A stretch of 64,000 nt of DNA from positions 248,001 to 312,000 of the forward strand of contig NZ_CP050296.1 in the NCBI RefSeq assembly GCF_014189455.1. The letters are read 5' to 3'. Of this stretch, positions 41,999-52,517 are shown piece after piece (position 1 is the first letter of the stretch; each line of letters opens with the position of its first letter). The position numbers and the translations under genes were made by a program. This stretch comes from Mesorhizobium huakuii. GTDB lineage: Bacteria; Pseudomonadota; Alphaproteobacteria; Rhizobiales; Rhizobiaceae. The notes under the pieces were generated by a model. It made no database searches. It saw nothing but the letters and a program-made list of their open reading frames with translations, and had not been told where the DNA came from.

Positions 41999-42060
41999 AT
42001 GGCAAGCCGGAAGACGATCTTCCGGCAAGGCCGTGCAGCCCGAGGACAAGGAGAGACCGA

Positions 42061-42483
42061 ATGCCCATCACCGTGACCGCGCCGGAAGGCGTACTGACAG
42101 AGGCCGGAGAACGCGAGATCCTGCCGCGCCTCAGCGCCGCCCTCATCGAAGCCTCCGGCGCCACCGGCAATTCCTTCTTCACCGCGATTGTCGGCGGCAC
42201 GGTCCACGTCCTGCCGCCCCGCCACATCTATGCCGGCGGCGCCAACAGGCCCGTCGTCATGGTGGAGTTGAAATTGCCCAATATCGGCCTTGGCTCTGTC
42301 GAAGCCCGCAGGGCCTTCATCGACGCCGCTTCCGGGATTGTCGCCGAACTCTGCGTGCCCGAGCACAGGCCCGAAAACACCTGGATCAACATCGTCAACG
42401 CGCCTGACGGCGGCTGGGGCATCGGTGACAGGCAATTTACGGGAGACGCGCTCGTCGCTGCCGCCATGGCCGCCGCGCACTGA
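42061..42483 (+). CDS. Tautomerase-superfamily protein
   Basis: 140 residues from the ATG at 42061 (AAGGAGAG upstream). It starts MPITVTAPEGVLTEAGEREI, so Pro1 after Met removal could be the catalytic base as in 4-oxalocrotonate tautomerase and MIF-like proteins. The second half, NTWINIVNAPDGGWGIGDRQ, resembles the repeat of longer family members. Divergent TetR control suggests an inducible role. Confidence 0.75.
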   Translation: MPITVTAPEGVLTEAGEREILPRLSAALIEASGATGNSFFTAIVGGTVHVLPPRHIYAGGANRPVVMVELKLPNIGLGSVEARRAFIDAASGIVAELCVPEHRPENTWINIVNAPDGGWGIGDRQFTGDALVAAAMAAAH

Positions 42484-42899
42484 TGATGGGGAAAGAAAGG
42501 ATGCGGCTCTCCCCTTCGCTGTTCTTCACCACCAATTGCGAGCCGGCACTGGCTTTCTACGAACAATGCGGCCTTGGCCGGGGAACCATCCTGCTGCGCT
42601 GGGGCGATAACGGCATGCCGGTGCGAACCGAAGCCATGCGCGGAAAGGTCCTGCATGCACGCTTCGAAGGTCCAGGCGTTCTGTTCCATGCCTCCGACAA
42701 TGACGATGCGGAGCCGATGAAAGGCTCCGCCATGATGCTGGAGTTCGATAACCTCGCCGCCATGCAGGACCTCTTCTCCCGCATGGCCGCCGGTGGCCGC
42801 ATCACCGTGCCCCTGGCGCGGCAATATTGGGGGAGCAGTTTTGGCATGCGGGTCGACGCCTATGGCGTGCAGTGGATGTTCAGTTGTTCGAGTGAATGA
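42483..42899 (+). CDS. VOC-family (glyoxalase/PhnB-like) protein
   Basis: 138 residues with the vicinal-oxygen-chelate pattern: LFFTTNCEPALAFYEQCGLG, HARFEGPGVLFHASD and YWGSSFGMRVDAYGVQWMFS at the end. PhnB-type proteins end in a similar W-G--FG---D--G--W. Metal ligands look incomplete, so binding rather than catalysis is possible. The ATG overlaps the tautomerase stop (TGATG). Confidence 0.8.
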   Translation: MMGKERMRLSPSLFFTTNCEPALAFYEQCGLGRGTILLRWGDNGMPVRTEAMRGKVLHARFEGPGVLFHASDNDDAEPMKGSAMMLEFDNLAAMQDLFSRMAAGGRITVPLARQYWGSSFGMRVDAYGVQWMFSCSSE

Positions 42900-42974
42900 G
42901 GATCACGATCTTCTTACCGGAAATGGAATTGGTGCCGCATTGCCGCCGCGTCGGATCGCTTTCATGGCGGTCTG

Positions 42975-43022
42975 ATGCATGTCGCCCAAAAGTGACCTCG
43001 GTTTTGGGAAAACGACATGCAT
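42975..43022. repeat. 48-bp palindromic intergenic repeat, copy 2
   Basis: ATGCATGTCGCCCAAAAGTG ... GGTTTTGGGAAAACGACATGCAT. It differs from the copy at 29719 mainly in the loop. The element contains an ATG in frame with the next gene, but a better start lies after it. Confidence 0.8.
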
Positions 43023-43052
43023 AAAAAAGACCTGACACTGCGGAGGTTTCTC

Positions 43053-43619
43053 ATGCGACCGGCGACGGTAATCGGGCTGCTCTGGCTGATTTGGGTGGTC
43101 ACCTGGCTTGCGGCCGCCATGTGGGCTGATCCGGCTCAAAAACGCGCCACAATCGGAGCGGAGGTTCGTTATCGTATCTTCTGGCTGGCAGGCACCGTCC
43201 TGCTGTTCGTTCCGGCGCACGGCTACGAAGGCAGGTTGAGATTGTGGACGCCAACCCTGGCCGAGGCCTGGGTTTGCATTGCCTTGATCGCCATCGGCCT
43301 CATCTTCTCGTGGTGGGCGCGCATTCATCTGGGCAGGCTGTGGTCGGCCTCGGTCACCGCCAAGGCAGACCACCGTGTGGTCGATACAGGCCCTTATGGG
43401 CTGGTCAGGCATCCGATCTACACAGGATTGCTGCTGGCGCTTCTCGCCACCATGGCGGCGAAAGGCACGGTCTGGGGCATTGCAGGTGTCGCACTGCTCA
43501 CCATCGGCATCATCATCAAGGCAAAGCTCGAGGAACGTTTCCTGCGCGGCGAACTTGGCACCGCCTATGACGATTACGCGCGGCGGGTGCCGATGCTGGT
43601 TCCCTTCACGCCGGCCTGA
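43053..43619 (+). CDS. Isoprenylcysteine carboxyl methyltransferase-like membrane protein
   Basis: 188 residues from the ATG at 43053 (GGAGG upstream), with four to five membrane segments. The ICMT/PEMT signature is at the C-terminal half: DTGPYGLVRHPIYTGLLLAL, followed by KLEERFLRGELGTAYDDYAR. These motifs bind SAM and a lipid-like substrate. Bacterial substrates are unknown. Confidence 0.82.
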   Translation: MRPATVIGLLWLIWVVTWLAAAMWADPAQKRATIGAEVRYRIFWLAGTVLLFVPAHGYEGRLRLWTPTLAEAWVCIALIAIGLIFSWWARIHLGRLWSASVTAKADHRVVDTGPYGLVRHPIYTGLLLALLATMAAKGTVWGIAGVALLTIGIIIKAKLEERFLRGELGTAYDDYARRVPMLVPFTPA

Positions 43620-43646
43620 CACGGCAAGCAGCGCTGCGACGCCAGC

Positions 43647-44063
43647 TCAGTCCGATTTTTTCGCCCCGCTGCCTTGCCGAAAATGGTCGACGCCACCGTC
43701 GATTTGAACCCAATCATGTTTCGACTGTTCGAAGACCGACCGGATGGGAGGCGGATATTTCGGGTCGGCCAGCGCGCCGACGGCAACGCCGATCATCGAC
43801 GGCAGCCTGTCGGCCTTCCAATAGACCGTCGAGCCGCAGTTGGGACAAAAATAGCTATGGACCTTGCCGCCGCTTGCCGCATCGCGGGTGAATTCCTTCG
43901 GGGTTCCGGAGATGGCGACAGCCTCGGCCGGATAAAAGGCGCCGACGCCAAAGGGCGCGCCGGTTCTGCGCTGGCAGTCGAGACAATGGCAGGCGACAAC
44001 CAGTTTTGAGGGTCCTGGAAGCGTCAGCGTGAGAGCGCCGCAACTGCATCGGGCATCAACCAT
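43647..44063 (-). CDS. GFA-domain (glutathione-dependent formaldehyde-activating family) zinc protein
   Basis: 138 residues with the three zinc clusters of the family: CSCGALT, CHCLDCQRRTGAPFG and FCPNCGSTVYW. AAGGAGAG precedes the ATG. Named after Gfa; the actual reaction of most members is not established. It converges with the ICMT-like gene. Confidence 0.88.
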   Translation of the reverse strand: MVDARCSCGALTLTLPGPSKLVVACHCLDCQRRTGAPFGVGAFYPAEAVAISGTPKEFTRDAASGGKVHSYFCPNCGSTVYWKADRLPSMIGVAVGALADPKYPPPIRSVFEQSKHDWVQIDGGVDHFRQGSGAKKSD

Positions 44064-44121
44064 TGGAAACTCTCCTTTCTGAAACGGGATCGCGTTGATT
44101 CAAGCCCGCCCCGACACAGGC

Positions 44122-44143
44122 TGTGTCGAGGGTCAGGTCAGGC
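44122..44143 (+). repeat. Degenerate partial copy of the left end of the adjacent mosaic element
   Basis: TGTGTCGAGGGTCAGGTCAG plus GC matches 44236-44257 with three differences. It suggests an older, truncated copy of the element that lies just downstream. Confidence 0.5.
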
Positions 44144-44244
44144 TGAACGGGAGTGGAAGACGGGCGCTAAGCGGTCCAACTGGGGACGAAAGTCCGATTG
44201 GCCTTTCAGGCCAGAAGTTTCGAAATGCCCTGACGTGTGTTGAG

Positions 44245-44361
44245 ATTCAGGTCAGGCCGAGCCGAAAACGATGGTTTTCGAGAACCGGAGCGGAGCGTAC
44301 TCAAGTACGCGAGCACCGGAAGCGCAGAAAGCCTTCGTTTGCAGGCCGGCATCACCTGAAT
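44245..44361. repeat. 117-bp intergenic mosaic element with inverted ends
   Basis: It begins ATTCAGGTCAGGCCGAGC and ends GGCATCACCTGAAT, so ATTCAGGT and ACCTGAAT are inverted. Inside lie GAAAACGATGGTTTTC and GCGTACT-CA-AGTACGC. It resembles the RIME-type elements described for rhizobia, judged by layout only. It lies 11 bases past the FabH-like gene's stop. Confidence 0.65.
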
Positions 44362-44372
44362 ATCGGCGCACG

Positions 44373-45494
44373 TTAAAGCATTCTGATAAGCGCGCCGCCG
44401 ATCGAATACCCCGCGCCAAAGGCGCAGATCAAGCCGAAATCGCCGGGCTTCATGTCGGCATGGTTTTCCGACAGTGCCACGATGGCGCCGGCACCCGCCG
44501 TGTTGCCCAGCCGCTCCAGCACCATCGGCGCACGGTCGTGATCGACATCGTGGCCGAAGGACAGTTTCAGGATCATCGCATTCATGCGCGCATTGGCCTG
44601 ATGCAGCCAGAATCGCCGGACGGCCTGAGGGGTCAGCCCGTGCTCGGCCAGGAACTCGACGATGAATTTCTGGCCGGCGACGGTGACTTCCTTGAACACC
44701 TTGTTGCCGACCTGTTTGATCAGATTGCCTTCCAGATTGATCATGTAGGGATCATCCTGGGCGGTGCGGCTGTGGTAGCCGAGATTGGTGCGGATGTTGT
44801 TCGACATCTGCGTCCACAGGCGGGTGTCCAACACCTCGAAACGCCCCGGCCGTTTGTCGCCCTGGGCAAGTCCCTCCACCACCATCGACACCGAGGCGTC
44901 GCCGAAGATGAAATGCGTCTGCCGGTCGCGGAAATTGAGATGGCCGGTGATGATTTCCGGCGTCGTCACCAGGATGCGCTTGTGCGCGCCCGAGCGCACC
45001 AGATTGACCGCCATATGCAGCGCGGCCGCCGCGGACGAACAGCCAAGCCCCATGTCGAAGCCGGCGCCCTTTGTCCCCAACGCCTCCTGCATTTCGATGG
45101 CGATCGCCGGATAGGGACGCTGGTGATGCGAGGCCGAGCAGATGATGAGGTCGATCTGGGACGATTCAATTCCGGCATGGTCGAGCGCCTTCCTGGCCGA
45201 GGCGATGCCGAATTCGGCTTCCAGCGACAGTGCATCGTCCGGCCGCGCCGGAATGCGCGGCGTCATCCGGGTCGGGTCGAGAATACCTTCGCGCTCGATG
45301 ACATGACGGGATTTCACACCCGAGGCATGGACGATGAAGGCGCTGTCGGATTTCTGCAGCAGCGCCTCGCCGGTGCGCTGCCGGCGCGCGTTCTCCGTGT
45401 CGACCCAGCTGTTGAAGCTCTCGACCAGCTCTTCGTTCGTGATGACAGCTTCAGGAATTTCAGCGCCGATGCCGCTGATGATGACGCGATGCAT
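44373..45494 (-). CDS. 3-oxoacyl-ACP synthase III family protein (FabH-like, long form)
   Basis: 373 residues, thiolase fold with Cys152 in GLGCSSAAAALH, His in FWLHQANARMN and Asn in RLGNTAGAGAIV, the full FabH triad. Compared with housekeeping FabH (about 320 residues) it has an extra N-terminal stretch, ESFNSWVDTENARRQRTGEA with ASGVKSRHVIEREGILDP. This resembles the Pseudomonas PA3286 type, which condenses octanoyl-CoA with malonyl-ACP. Stand-alone, without other fab genes nearby. Confidence 0.85.
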   Translation of the reverse strand: MHRVIISGIGAEIPEAVITNEELVESFNSWVDTENARRQRTGEALLQKSDSAFIVHASGVKSRHVIEREGILDPTRMTPRIPARPDDALSLEAEFGIASARKALDHAGIESSQIDLIICSASHHQRPYPAIAIEMQEALGTKGAGFDMGLGCSSAAAALHMAVNLVRSGAHKRILVTTPEIITGHLNFRDRQTHFIFGDASVSMVVEGLAQGDKRPGRFEVLDTRLWTQMSNNIRTNLGYHSRTAQDDPYMINLEGNLIKQVGNKVFKEVTVAGQKFIVEFLAEHGLTPQAVRRFWLHQANARMNAMILKLSFGHDVDHDRAPMVLERLGNTAGAGAIVALSENHADMKPGDFGLICAFGAGYSIGGALIRML

Positions 45495-45623
45495 GTTTCA
45501 GTCTGTCCCATCCGCGGGCGTTGCGGCTTCATGTGGGCGCCGAAACGCTTCGGCGCAACACTTTTCTCATCCGGCCGGTTTACGCCGGCTTAAACCAAAG
45601 GTTTTGCCGGCTTGAATCCGATC

Positions 45624-45962
45624 TTACCAGGCGCACAATTTGGTGTTCGTCTGCGGGTTGTTCCAGCAGGCGCCGTCGTCGCGGCTGCGCACAAACTGTC
45701 CCGGCAACGGCACGTTGCGGCGGCCGAGATTGACATAACCATAGGCAAAGCCCGGCCCGTCGATCTCCAGCACATAGGTCGGGTAGCCCGGCGCCGAGAT
45801 GCGGAAGCTGCCGGCATCGTCGATCGCAAGGTAGGTGCACGCGAAATAGCCGTCATCCGTGGTGAAGCAGCGCGCCCGCTTGGCCTCGGCCGAAACCGAG
45901 AATGCCAGAAGCGCTGCCGCGCACGCGCCGCCACCATAAAGCAATCTTTTCAAAGTCATCAT
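45624..45962 (-). CDS. Small secreted protein of unknown function
   Basis: 112 residues: signal peptide MMTLKRLLYGGGACAAALLAFSVSAEA, then a compact domain with four Cys (RCFTTDDGYFACTYLAIDD ... GACWNNPQTNTKLCAW), suggesting two disulfides. FRISAPGYPTYVLEIDGPGF is beta-rich. Start: first of two adjacent ATGs. The gap to the FabH-like gene contains a GGTTTA/TAAACC hairpin but no gene. Confidence 0.65.
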   Translation of the reverse strand: MMTLKRLLYGGGACAAALLAFSVSAEAKRARCFTTDDGYFACTYLAIDDAGSFRISAPGYPTYVLEIDGPGFAYGYVNLGRRNVPLPGQFVRSRDDGACWNNPQTNTKLCAW

Positions 45963-46071
45963 CCACCCCCTGCCATCATGGCCATCATGGCGCCACGCGA
46001 TGAGTTGGCCATGGCCGCGAAACCGGGTCAAGCAGCGGCAACCGGCCGCTGGCGAAGTGGGTAATTCTTTC

Positions 46072-46866
46072 CTAGCCGGCCCGCTTGGCGATAATGAAAA
46101 TTCGCGGGAAACGCAGCAGCACCTTGCCATTCGCGGTCTTCGGATAGGCCTTGGCGATCTTGGCTGTGTAGTTGTCCAGGAACATCTTGCGCTCGTCGAC
46201 ATCGAGCGGATCGAGGAACGGCTTCAGCCCCGTCGACTTTACCCATTCGACGATCGCCTCGGCGTCGGCAAGCGGATGATTATAGGCCGTGTGCCAGATA
46301 TCCAGCCGGTCGGAGAGTGGCGACAAGAGGTCGTAATAGAACGACACCGGCGGCAACGGTCCGCGCGCCGCGCCTGCCATCTTTGCGGCGAACGGCATTT
46401 CGGCGGCGGTCTCGCGCATCACCTGATGTGAAGGCTCAAGCAGATTGTCAGGCATCTGAACGGCCAGCGCGCCACCAGGGGCGAGAAAGCCCATCAGCCG
46501 CTGGAAGACTGCCGGATGCTCGGGCAGCCACTGGAACACCGCGTTGGCGAAGATCACATTGACCGGCTCGGCCGGCTGCCAAGTCGCCGCGTCCGCCAGG
46601 TCGAAGCTGACATTGGGCAGGCGCGCCCTCGCCTTCTCGATCATGTCGGGAGAGGTGTCGAACCCGCTCACCTGCGCATCCGGCCAGCGCTCGACCAAAA
46701 GCTCGGTCGAGTTGCCCGGCCCGCAGCCGATATCGACGACCCGGCGCGGAAAATCGACCGGCACTTGCGCGACGAGGTCACGCGCCGGCCGCGTGCGCTC
46801 GTCTTCGAATTTCAGATATTGGGCGGCGGACCAGTCGGGCTTTTGTGAAGCAGCGGTACTGTTCAT
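46072..46866 (-). CDS. tam: Trans-aconitate 2-methyltransferase
   Basis: Methylates trans-aconitate, a spontaneous inhibitor of aconitase. 264 residues: [20 protein letters not shown] at the N-terminus is diagnostic of Tam, followed by motif [21 protein letters not shown] and [18 protein letters not shown]. The ATG overlaps the stop of the upstream RelE-type toxin gene by four bases, so tam appears to be the third gene of a toxin-antitoxin operon. Confidence 0.93.
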   Translation of the reverse strand: MNSTAASQKPDWSAAQYLKFEDERTRPARDLVAQVPVDFPRRVVDIGCGPGNSTELLVERWPDAQVSGFDTSPDMIEKARARLPNVSFDLADAATWQPAEPVNVIFANAVFQWLPEHPAVFQRLMGFLAPGGALAVQMPDNLLEPSHQVMRETAAEMPFAAKMAGAARGPLPPVSFYYDLLSPLSDRLDIWHTAYNHPLADAEAIVEWVKSTGLKPFLDPLDVDERKMFLDNYTAKIAKAYPKTANGKVLLRFPRIFIIAKRAG

Positions 46867-47129
46867 CGATAGACCTCGCGACGGTTGCCCACTTCCACGA
46901 CCAGGACGACAAGCCTGCTGTCATGGAACTGAGTGATGATCCTGTAGTCACCGACGCGAAAACGCCAAGTCTCTTCCTTGGTCGCGGTCAGGCGCTTAGC
47001 AAGCGCCCTCGGATTGGGATGCGTCGAAACTCTCTGATTTAAGAACTCCAGGATGCGTCGTTGATCTTTCGTCGAAAGCTGCTCGATGTCTCGCTCGGCG
47101 CGCCGGGTGAACTCGACGCGCCAAGTCAT
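46863..47129 (-). CDS. RelE/ParE-type toxin
   Basis: 88 residues of the RelE superfamily: [60 protein letters not shown] and VGNRREVYR at the end, matching RelE-like ribonuclease toxins. The start overlaps the antitoxin stop, and the stop overlaps tam. Confidence 0.88.
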   Translation of the reverse strand: MTWRVEFTRRAERDIEQLSTKDQRRILEFLNQRVSTHPNPRALAKRLTATKEETWRFRVGDYRIITQFHDSRLVVLVVEVGNRREVYR

Positions 47130-47374
47130 TCAGCGGCAGGCTTCTTGGCGCGCTCCTCGACTTCACGACGTTCAAGCTTGCGGATCATCTCCTTCAGCGG
47201 AATGCGAACACCGTCATCATCTTTCAGGCGTTCGTCCGCGATCTTGGCATCCTGCCAATCCTCGATGGCCTCGAGGATAGCATCCACTGCGACCTGATCG
47301 GCCGTTCGACCGCTGGCCTTGGCCATGTCGGCCAGAAGCTTCTCGGTCTTGGGCGGCAATTTGATTGTGATCAT
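47126..47374 (-). CDS. RelB-type antitoxin, ribbon-helix-helix
   Basis: 82 residues: RHH part TIKLPPKTEKLLADMAKASG with RTADQVAVDAILEAIEDWQD, and a charged C-terminal toxin-binding tail ending [13 protein letters not shown]. First gene of the antitoxin-toxin-tam set. Autorepression by the RHH domain would bring tam under the same control. Confidence 0.85.
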   Translation of the reverse strand: MITIKLPPKTEKLLADMAKASGRTADQVAVDAILEAIEDWQDAKIADERLKDDDGVRIPLKEMIRKLERREVEERAKKPAAE

Positions 47375-47426
47375 CGAAAGCTCCGTCAGCCCAATTTAGG
47401 TCAAACGACGATCCCTCGCAACGATC

Positions 47427-49076
<1,650 letters not shown>

Positions 49077-49281
49077 GCGCGCTTTCCCTGAAAACTTGAC
49101 TGGATTGTCGAATTGAATGGAGGTTGGCCGCTATGTAGGCGATGCGGCGACGAACGGCAATCGCTTTTGCCAGATCAAGCCGAACACACGGACAAGTGTG
49201 CGCTGACCGGCGAAGTTTTCCACCGGTCTCAAGGCGCGTTGAAATCCCTGGTTAACCCTTCCGCGTCACAACAGGATCGGG

Positions 49282-50619
49282 GTGGAATCGCTGGCTGGCC
49301 GCGATTCCGGTAGAGAAAGCGGATCGACGGCATTGCTGAACAGTTTCCTGCTCATTGCCGAAGCGGTCGTCTACTTCAGCGTCATGGTGACGCTTTTCCG
49401 CTTTCGCAAGCGCATTGGCCTCGGCGTCTTCGTCTGCGCGCTCGGCGTCATGCATTTCCTGGAGACCTATCTCGCCAGCGTCTTTTATGTCGCCTTGCCG
49501 TTCGGCATGGTCTCGCCGGGCTCGGCGGTGCTGTTTTCGGGCAAGCTGGTGATGCTCCTCCTGCTCTACATCAAGGAGGACGCCGCCACCGTGCGCCAGC
49601 CGATCTACGGCCTGCTGCTCGGCAATGCGCTGATGATCGGGCTGGTGCTGCTCTTGCGCCTGCACGTCATCGCTCCCCTCCCCGACGGCAAGCTTCCCGA
49701 TATCGGCTTCATCGACGAGATGGGCTGGCTGATGGTGTGGGGCACGACGCTGCTCGTCATCGACGCCATCCTGATCATCCTGCTCTATGAGAAACTTGGG
49801 CGCCATCTACGCAAGGCTCAGTTCGCGCGCATCCTGACCTCGGTTGCCTGCGTGCTGACCTTCGACCAGGCCGGCTTCTTCACTGCTCTGCATTTCGTCG
49901 CCGGCGCGCCGATCGCGGTGTTCTTCGGCGGCTGGTTCGCCAAGATGGCGGCAGCGCTTACCTTCAGCGCCATGCTCGTGGCTTACCTGAAATGGTTCGA
50001 GGCCCGCGACATTGCGCTGCCGCGCGGGCTGACCGATATTTTCGAAACCCTGACCTATCGCGAGCGCTATGAAGCGCTGGTCGAACATGTCGGCCGCGAC
50101 GGCCTGACCGGCCTGCTGCACCGCGGCCGCTTCGACGCCGACGGTGAAGCCGCCGTCGAGGTCAGCCTGCGCACGGCGAGACCCCTCAGCCTGCTGATCG
50201 TCGATGTCGATCATTTCAAGTCGATCAACGACCGTTTCGGCCATGCTGAAGGCGACAAGGTGCTGAAAGCGGTCGCAAGCCTGCTTCGCGAAGTGGCGAG
50301 CGCCGAAGACCAGGTGTTCCGGATCGGCGGCGAGGAATTCGCCATCCTCAGTTCACGTCCGCATTCGGTCGCCAGGCTGTTTGGCGAAAGCATCCGCCAC
50401 GCTGTCAAGGCATCGACGGTGACCAGCCGCTTCGAGTTGACCGTCAGCGCCGGCGTTTCAACCGTCGGCGAAACGACACGCTGCCTTGCCGATTTGTTCG
50501 CGCTCGCCGACCAGCGCCTCTACAAGGCGAAGTCGACCGGACGCGATCGCGTAATCGGCGAGCCGGGCGGCCACGAGCCCGACACCGCCCTCGCCTGGAC
50601 GAAGTCGGCGCAGTTCTAG
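49282..50619 (+). CDS. Membrane diguanylate cyclase (GGDEF)
   Basis: Makes cyclic di-GMP. 445 residues: six to seven membrane segments at about 18-230, then a GGDEF domain from about 270 (DGLTGLLHRGRFDADGEAAV, LIVDVDHFKSINDRFGHAEG) with an intact active loop IGGEEFAIL. The inhibitory I-site RxxD is not present at its usual place (SAED instead). The start is GTG at 49282; no ATG fits before the first membrane segment. Confidence 0.88.
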   Translation: MESLAGRDSGRESGSTALLNSFLLIAEAVVYFSVMVTLFRFRKRIGLGVFVCALGVMHFLETYLASVFYVALPFGMVSPGSAVLFSGKLVMLLLLYIKEDAATVRQPIYGLLLGNALMIGLVLLLRLHVIAPLPDGKLPDIGFIDEMGWLMVWGTTLLVIDAILIILLYEKLGRHLRKAQFARILTSVACVLTFDQAGFFTALHFVAGAPIAVFFGGWFAKMAAALTFSAMLVAYLKWFEARDIALPRGLTDIFETLTYRERYEALVEHVGRDGLTGLLHRGRFDADGEAAVEVSLRTARPLSLLIVDVDHFKSINDRFGHAEGDKVLKAVASLLREVASAEDQVFRIGGEEFAILSSRPHSVARLFGESIRHAVKASTVTSRFELTVSAGVSTVGETTRCLADLFALADQRLYKAKSTGRDRVIGEPGGHEPDTALAWTKSAQF

Positions 50620-50626
50620 TTCTGAT

Positions 50627-51238
50627 CTAGGATTTTCTCTGTCGCGCAATACCTGTCAGCGTCGAGCCCGCCATCAGCGCGATCGCCAGCCATTTCAGCG
50701 CGGTGATGATCGGTCCCGCCTGGATGTCATAGGCGATGAACAGAAGAATGCCCGGCACCAGCAGTCCACACATGATCAGCATGATGCGGTTGATCTGCCA
50801 GGACACTTTTGCGGCCAACGCCTCATCGCCGGCACCGGGGACCAGCGCCGCGCGCACCGTCTTGCCGCCCACCAGCATGGCCGAGAGGCGCATCGAGATC
50901 GGCAGGCCGAGCCCGATGATGAGGAAGGCGCAGGCGGCCAGCAACAGCGAAAACTTCAGCGCGCTGGTTTCAGCCGGCACCGGAAACAGCAGCGTCGCCA
51001 GCGGCAGGAAGACGCCGAAAATGCCGAGTGCGGCTATGGCGATGAAGATCACCGCGTTGACGATGGTGAACAGCTGGTAGGTGCCGGTGCCGATCGGCTC
51101 GGACAGCGTGCGCATGCGTGCCCACTCGGCATCGCTATAGGAAAAGCCCGGCCACTCCATCCGGGCGTCGTTGATCGAAACCATGCCCTTGGCCCAGAAA
51201 GCCAGCCGCGCCAGCGCCCTGTTTGTCATGCCATTCAT
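50627..51238 (-). CDS. Membrane protein of unknown function
   Basis: 203 residues with four membrane segments (about 58-82, 94-116, 150-168, 178-195) after a soluble N-terminus containing WPGFSYSDAEWARMRTLSEP. No family recognised. It converges with the cyclase gene, seven bases apart. ATG at 51238; another ATG three codons later is possible. Confidence 0.6.
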   Translation of the reverse strand: MNGMTNRALARLAFWAKGMVSINDARMEWPGFSYSDAEWARMRTLSEPIGTGTYQLFTIVNAVIFIAIAALGIFGVFLPLATLLFPVPAETSALKFSLLLAACAFLIIGLGLPISMRLSAMLVGGKTVRAALVPGAGDEALAAKVSWQINRIMLIMCGLLVPGILLFIAYDIQAGPIITALKWLAIALMAGSTLTGIARQRKS

Positions 51239-51329
51239 TGCCGCCCCCGTTCAATGATGCCGCGACAGCATAGCACCACTTCACTGGCCGGCGACAGCCG
51301 CGACGGCGTATCGAAAGCCCGCTGCGTCC

Positions 51330-52337
51330 TTACTGGAACCCGATCGCGTCAACGGTGCCGGTCGGGCAACCCGCCTTGTTGGTCGGCACAGAGGCCAGCA
51401 GCAGGTCCTTGAGCGAAGCGTTCGGGCCAATCGGGCCGGCTAGGCCGAGCGTCAGTTCGCCGATCAGCCGCCGGCCGTTCGAAGGGTCGATGACGCAGGA
51501 TACCCGCACGCGATCCCCTGCCCCGGCGCCGAAAGCCTGATCGAAGGCGCCACGGATCTGGTCCGCCGTCAGCTTGCCGCCAATGGTCTTGACGAAGAGT
51601 TCGCGCACCGGCGAGGCGTTCACCTGTCGCATCAGGCCGAGCGCATCGGAAAAATACTCCTGCTGGCTCTTGCCGTAGCAGGTACCGTGCTTGATCCATT
51701 CATGCCGTTCCAACTGGGAGGCCGTGCCCGGCATCACCTGATCGAGCTCCTTGCGGGTGCCGGCGTCGAGATTGACCGGCGGCAGGTCCTTCCAGTGGGC
51801 CGGATTGTCGTTGGCCTTGTCGCCTGCGGCCACCTGGCAATAGAAATTGCCGTTCGGCTGCGGCCACAGGCCGTGCAAGGTGAAGTTGGTGGCATCGAAC
51901 TCGTTCGGGCTCTGCGCCCTGCATTCGGTCTTGTTCGACTTGGTCTCGCAAAAAGCCGGCTGCCAGCTCAGCGCGAAGACATATTCGGGTTTTCCCGAGG
52001 CGGCAGGCTTGCCTTGTCCGCCAGGTGCCGCCGGCACCGTCGCGGCATTGCTGCCCGACAGATGGCCGCAAGTGACCTTTACCCAGCGGCGTTCCGGATC
52101 GGCGCCCGGCACCAGGATCAGATAATGCGTCGGCGTATCCTTGTTGCCGGCAAGCAGCTGGTAGCTCTGTCCGGCATCGGTCGAAACATTGCCGGGGTTC
52201 TTGCCGTTCTTGATGGCCTGCGTTGCCGGACAGGCGGCGTCGGCAACGAAGGTGCCGCTCATCTTGACGTCGGCATGCGCAGCATTGACCAGCGACACCG
52301 CCAGCATGGCCAATCCGAAAACGACACCAATGCGCAT
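51330..52337 (-). CDS. Secreted ribonuclease T2 family protein with N-terminal extension
   Basis: 335 residues: signal peptide MRIGVVFGLAMLAVSLVNAAHA, an extra domain of about 100 residues (KMSGTFVADAACPATQAIKN ... VTCGHLSG), then the RNase T2 core with both catalytic segments, FTLHGLWPQ and HEWIKHGTCYG, each with its His. Eight or more Cys fit periplasmic disulfides. RNases of this type scavenge RNA phosphate or nucleotides. Confidence 0.88.
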   Translation of the reverse strand: MRIGVVFGLAMLAVSLVNAAHADVKMSGTFVADAACPATQAIKNGKNPGNVSTDAGQSYQLLAGNKDTPTHYLILVPGADPERRWVKVTCGHLSGSNAATVPAAPGGQGKPAASGKPEYVFALSWQPAFCETKSNKTECRAQSPNEFDATNFTLHGLWPQPNGNFYCQVAAGDKANDNPAHWKDLPPVNLDAGTRKELDQVMPGTASQLERHEWIKHGTCYGKSQQEYFSDALGLMRQVNASPVRELFVKTIGGKLTADQIRGAFDQAFGAGAGDRVRVSCVIDPSNGRRLIGELTLGLAGPIGPNASLKDLLLASVPTNKAGCPTGTVDAIGFQ

Positions 52338-52517
52338 GAGAAATCCCCGGCTGAGAAAGTGGGCGACAGACTGCCTCTGTCTCCATGTCAGAATTGCGAT
52401 ATTTTGTTGGTCAAACGCAAGAGACATCGTCGCGCGAAGCAGCTGGTGTGGATTGACGCCAAACCGGCGCCGGCGCAAACAAAGCCAACAACGATAAATG
52501 GGGGAGATCGGGCTGCC

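Noticed and set aside
51687-52517. Long upstream extension of the alpha/beta hydrolase frame
   Set aside because: Runs antisense through the RNase T2 gene; the hydrolase has a proper ribosome binding site and family start at 52518.
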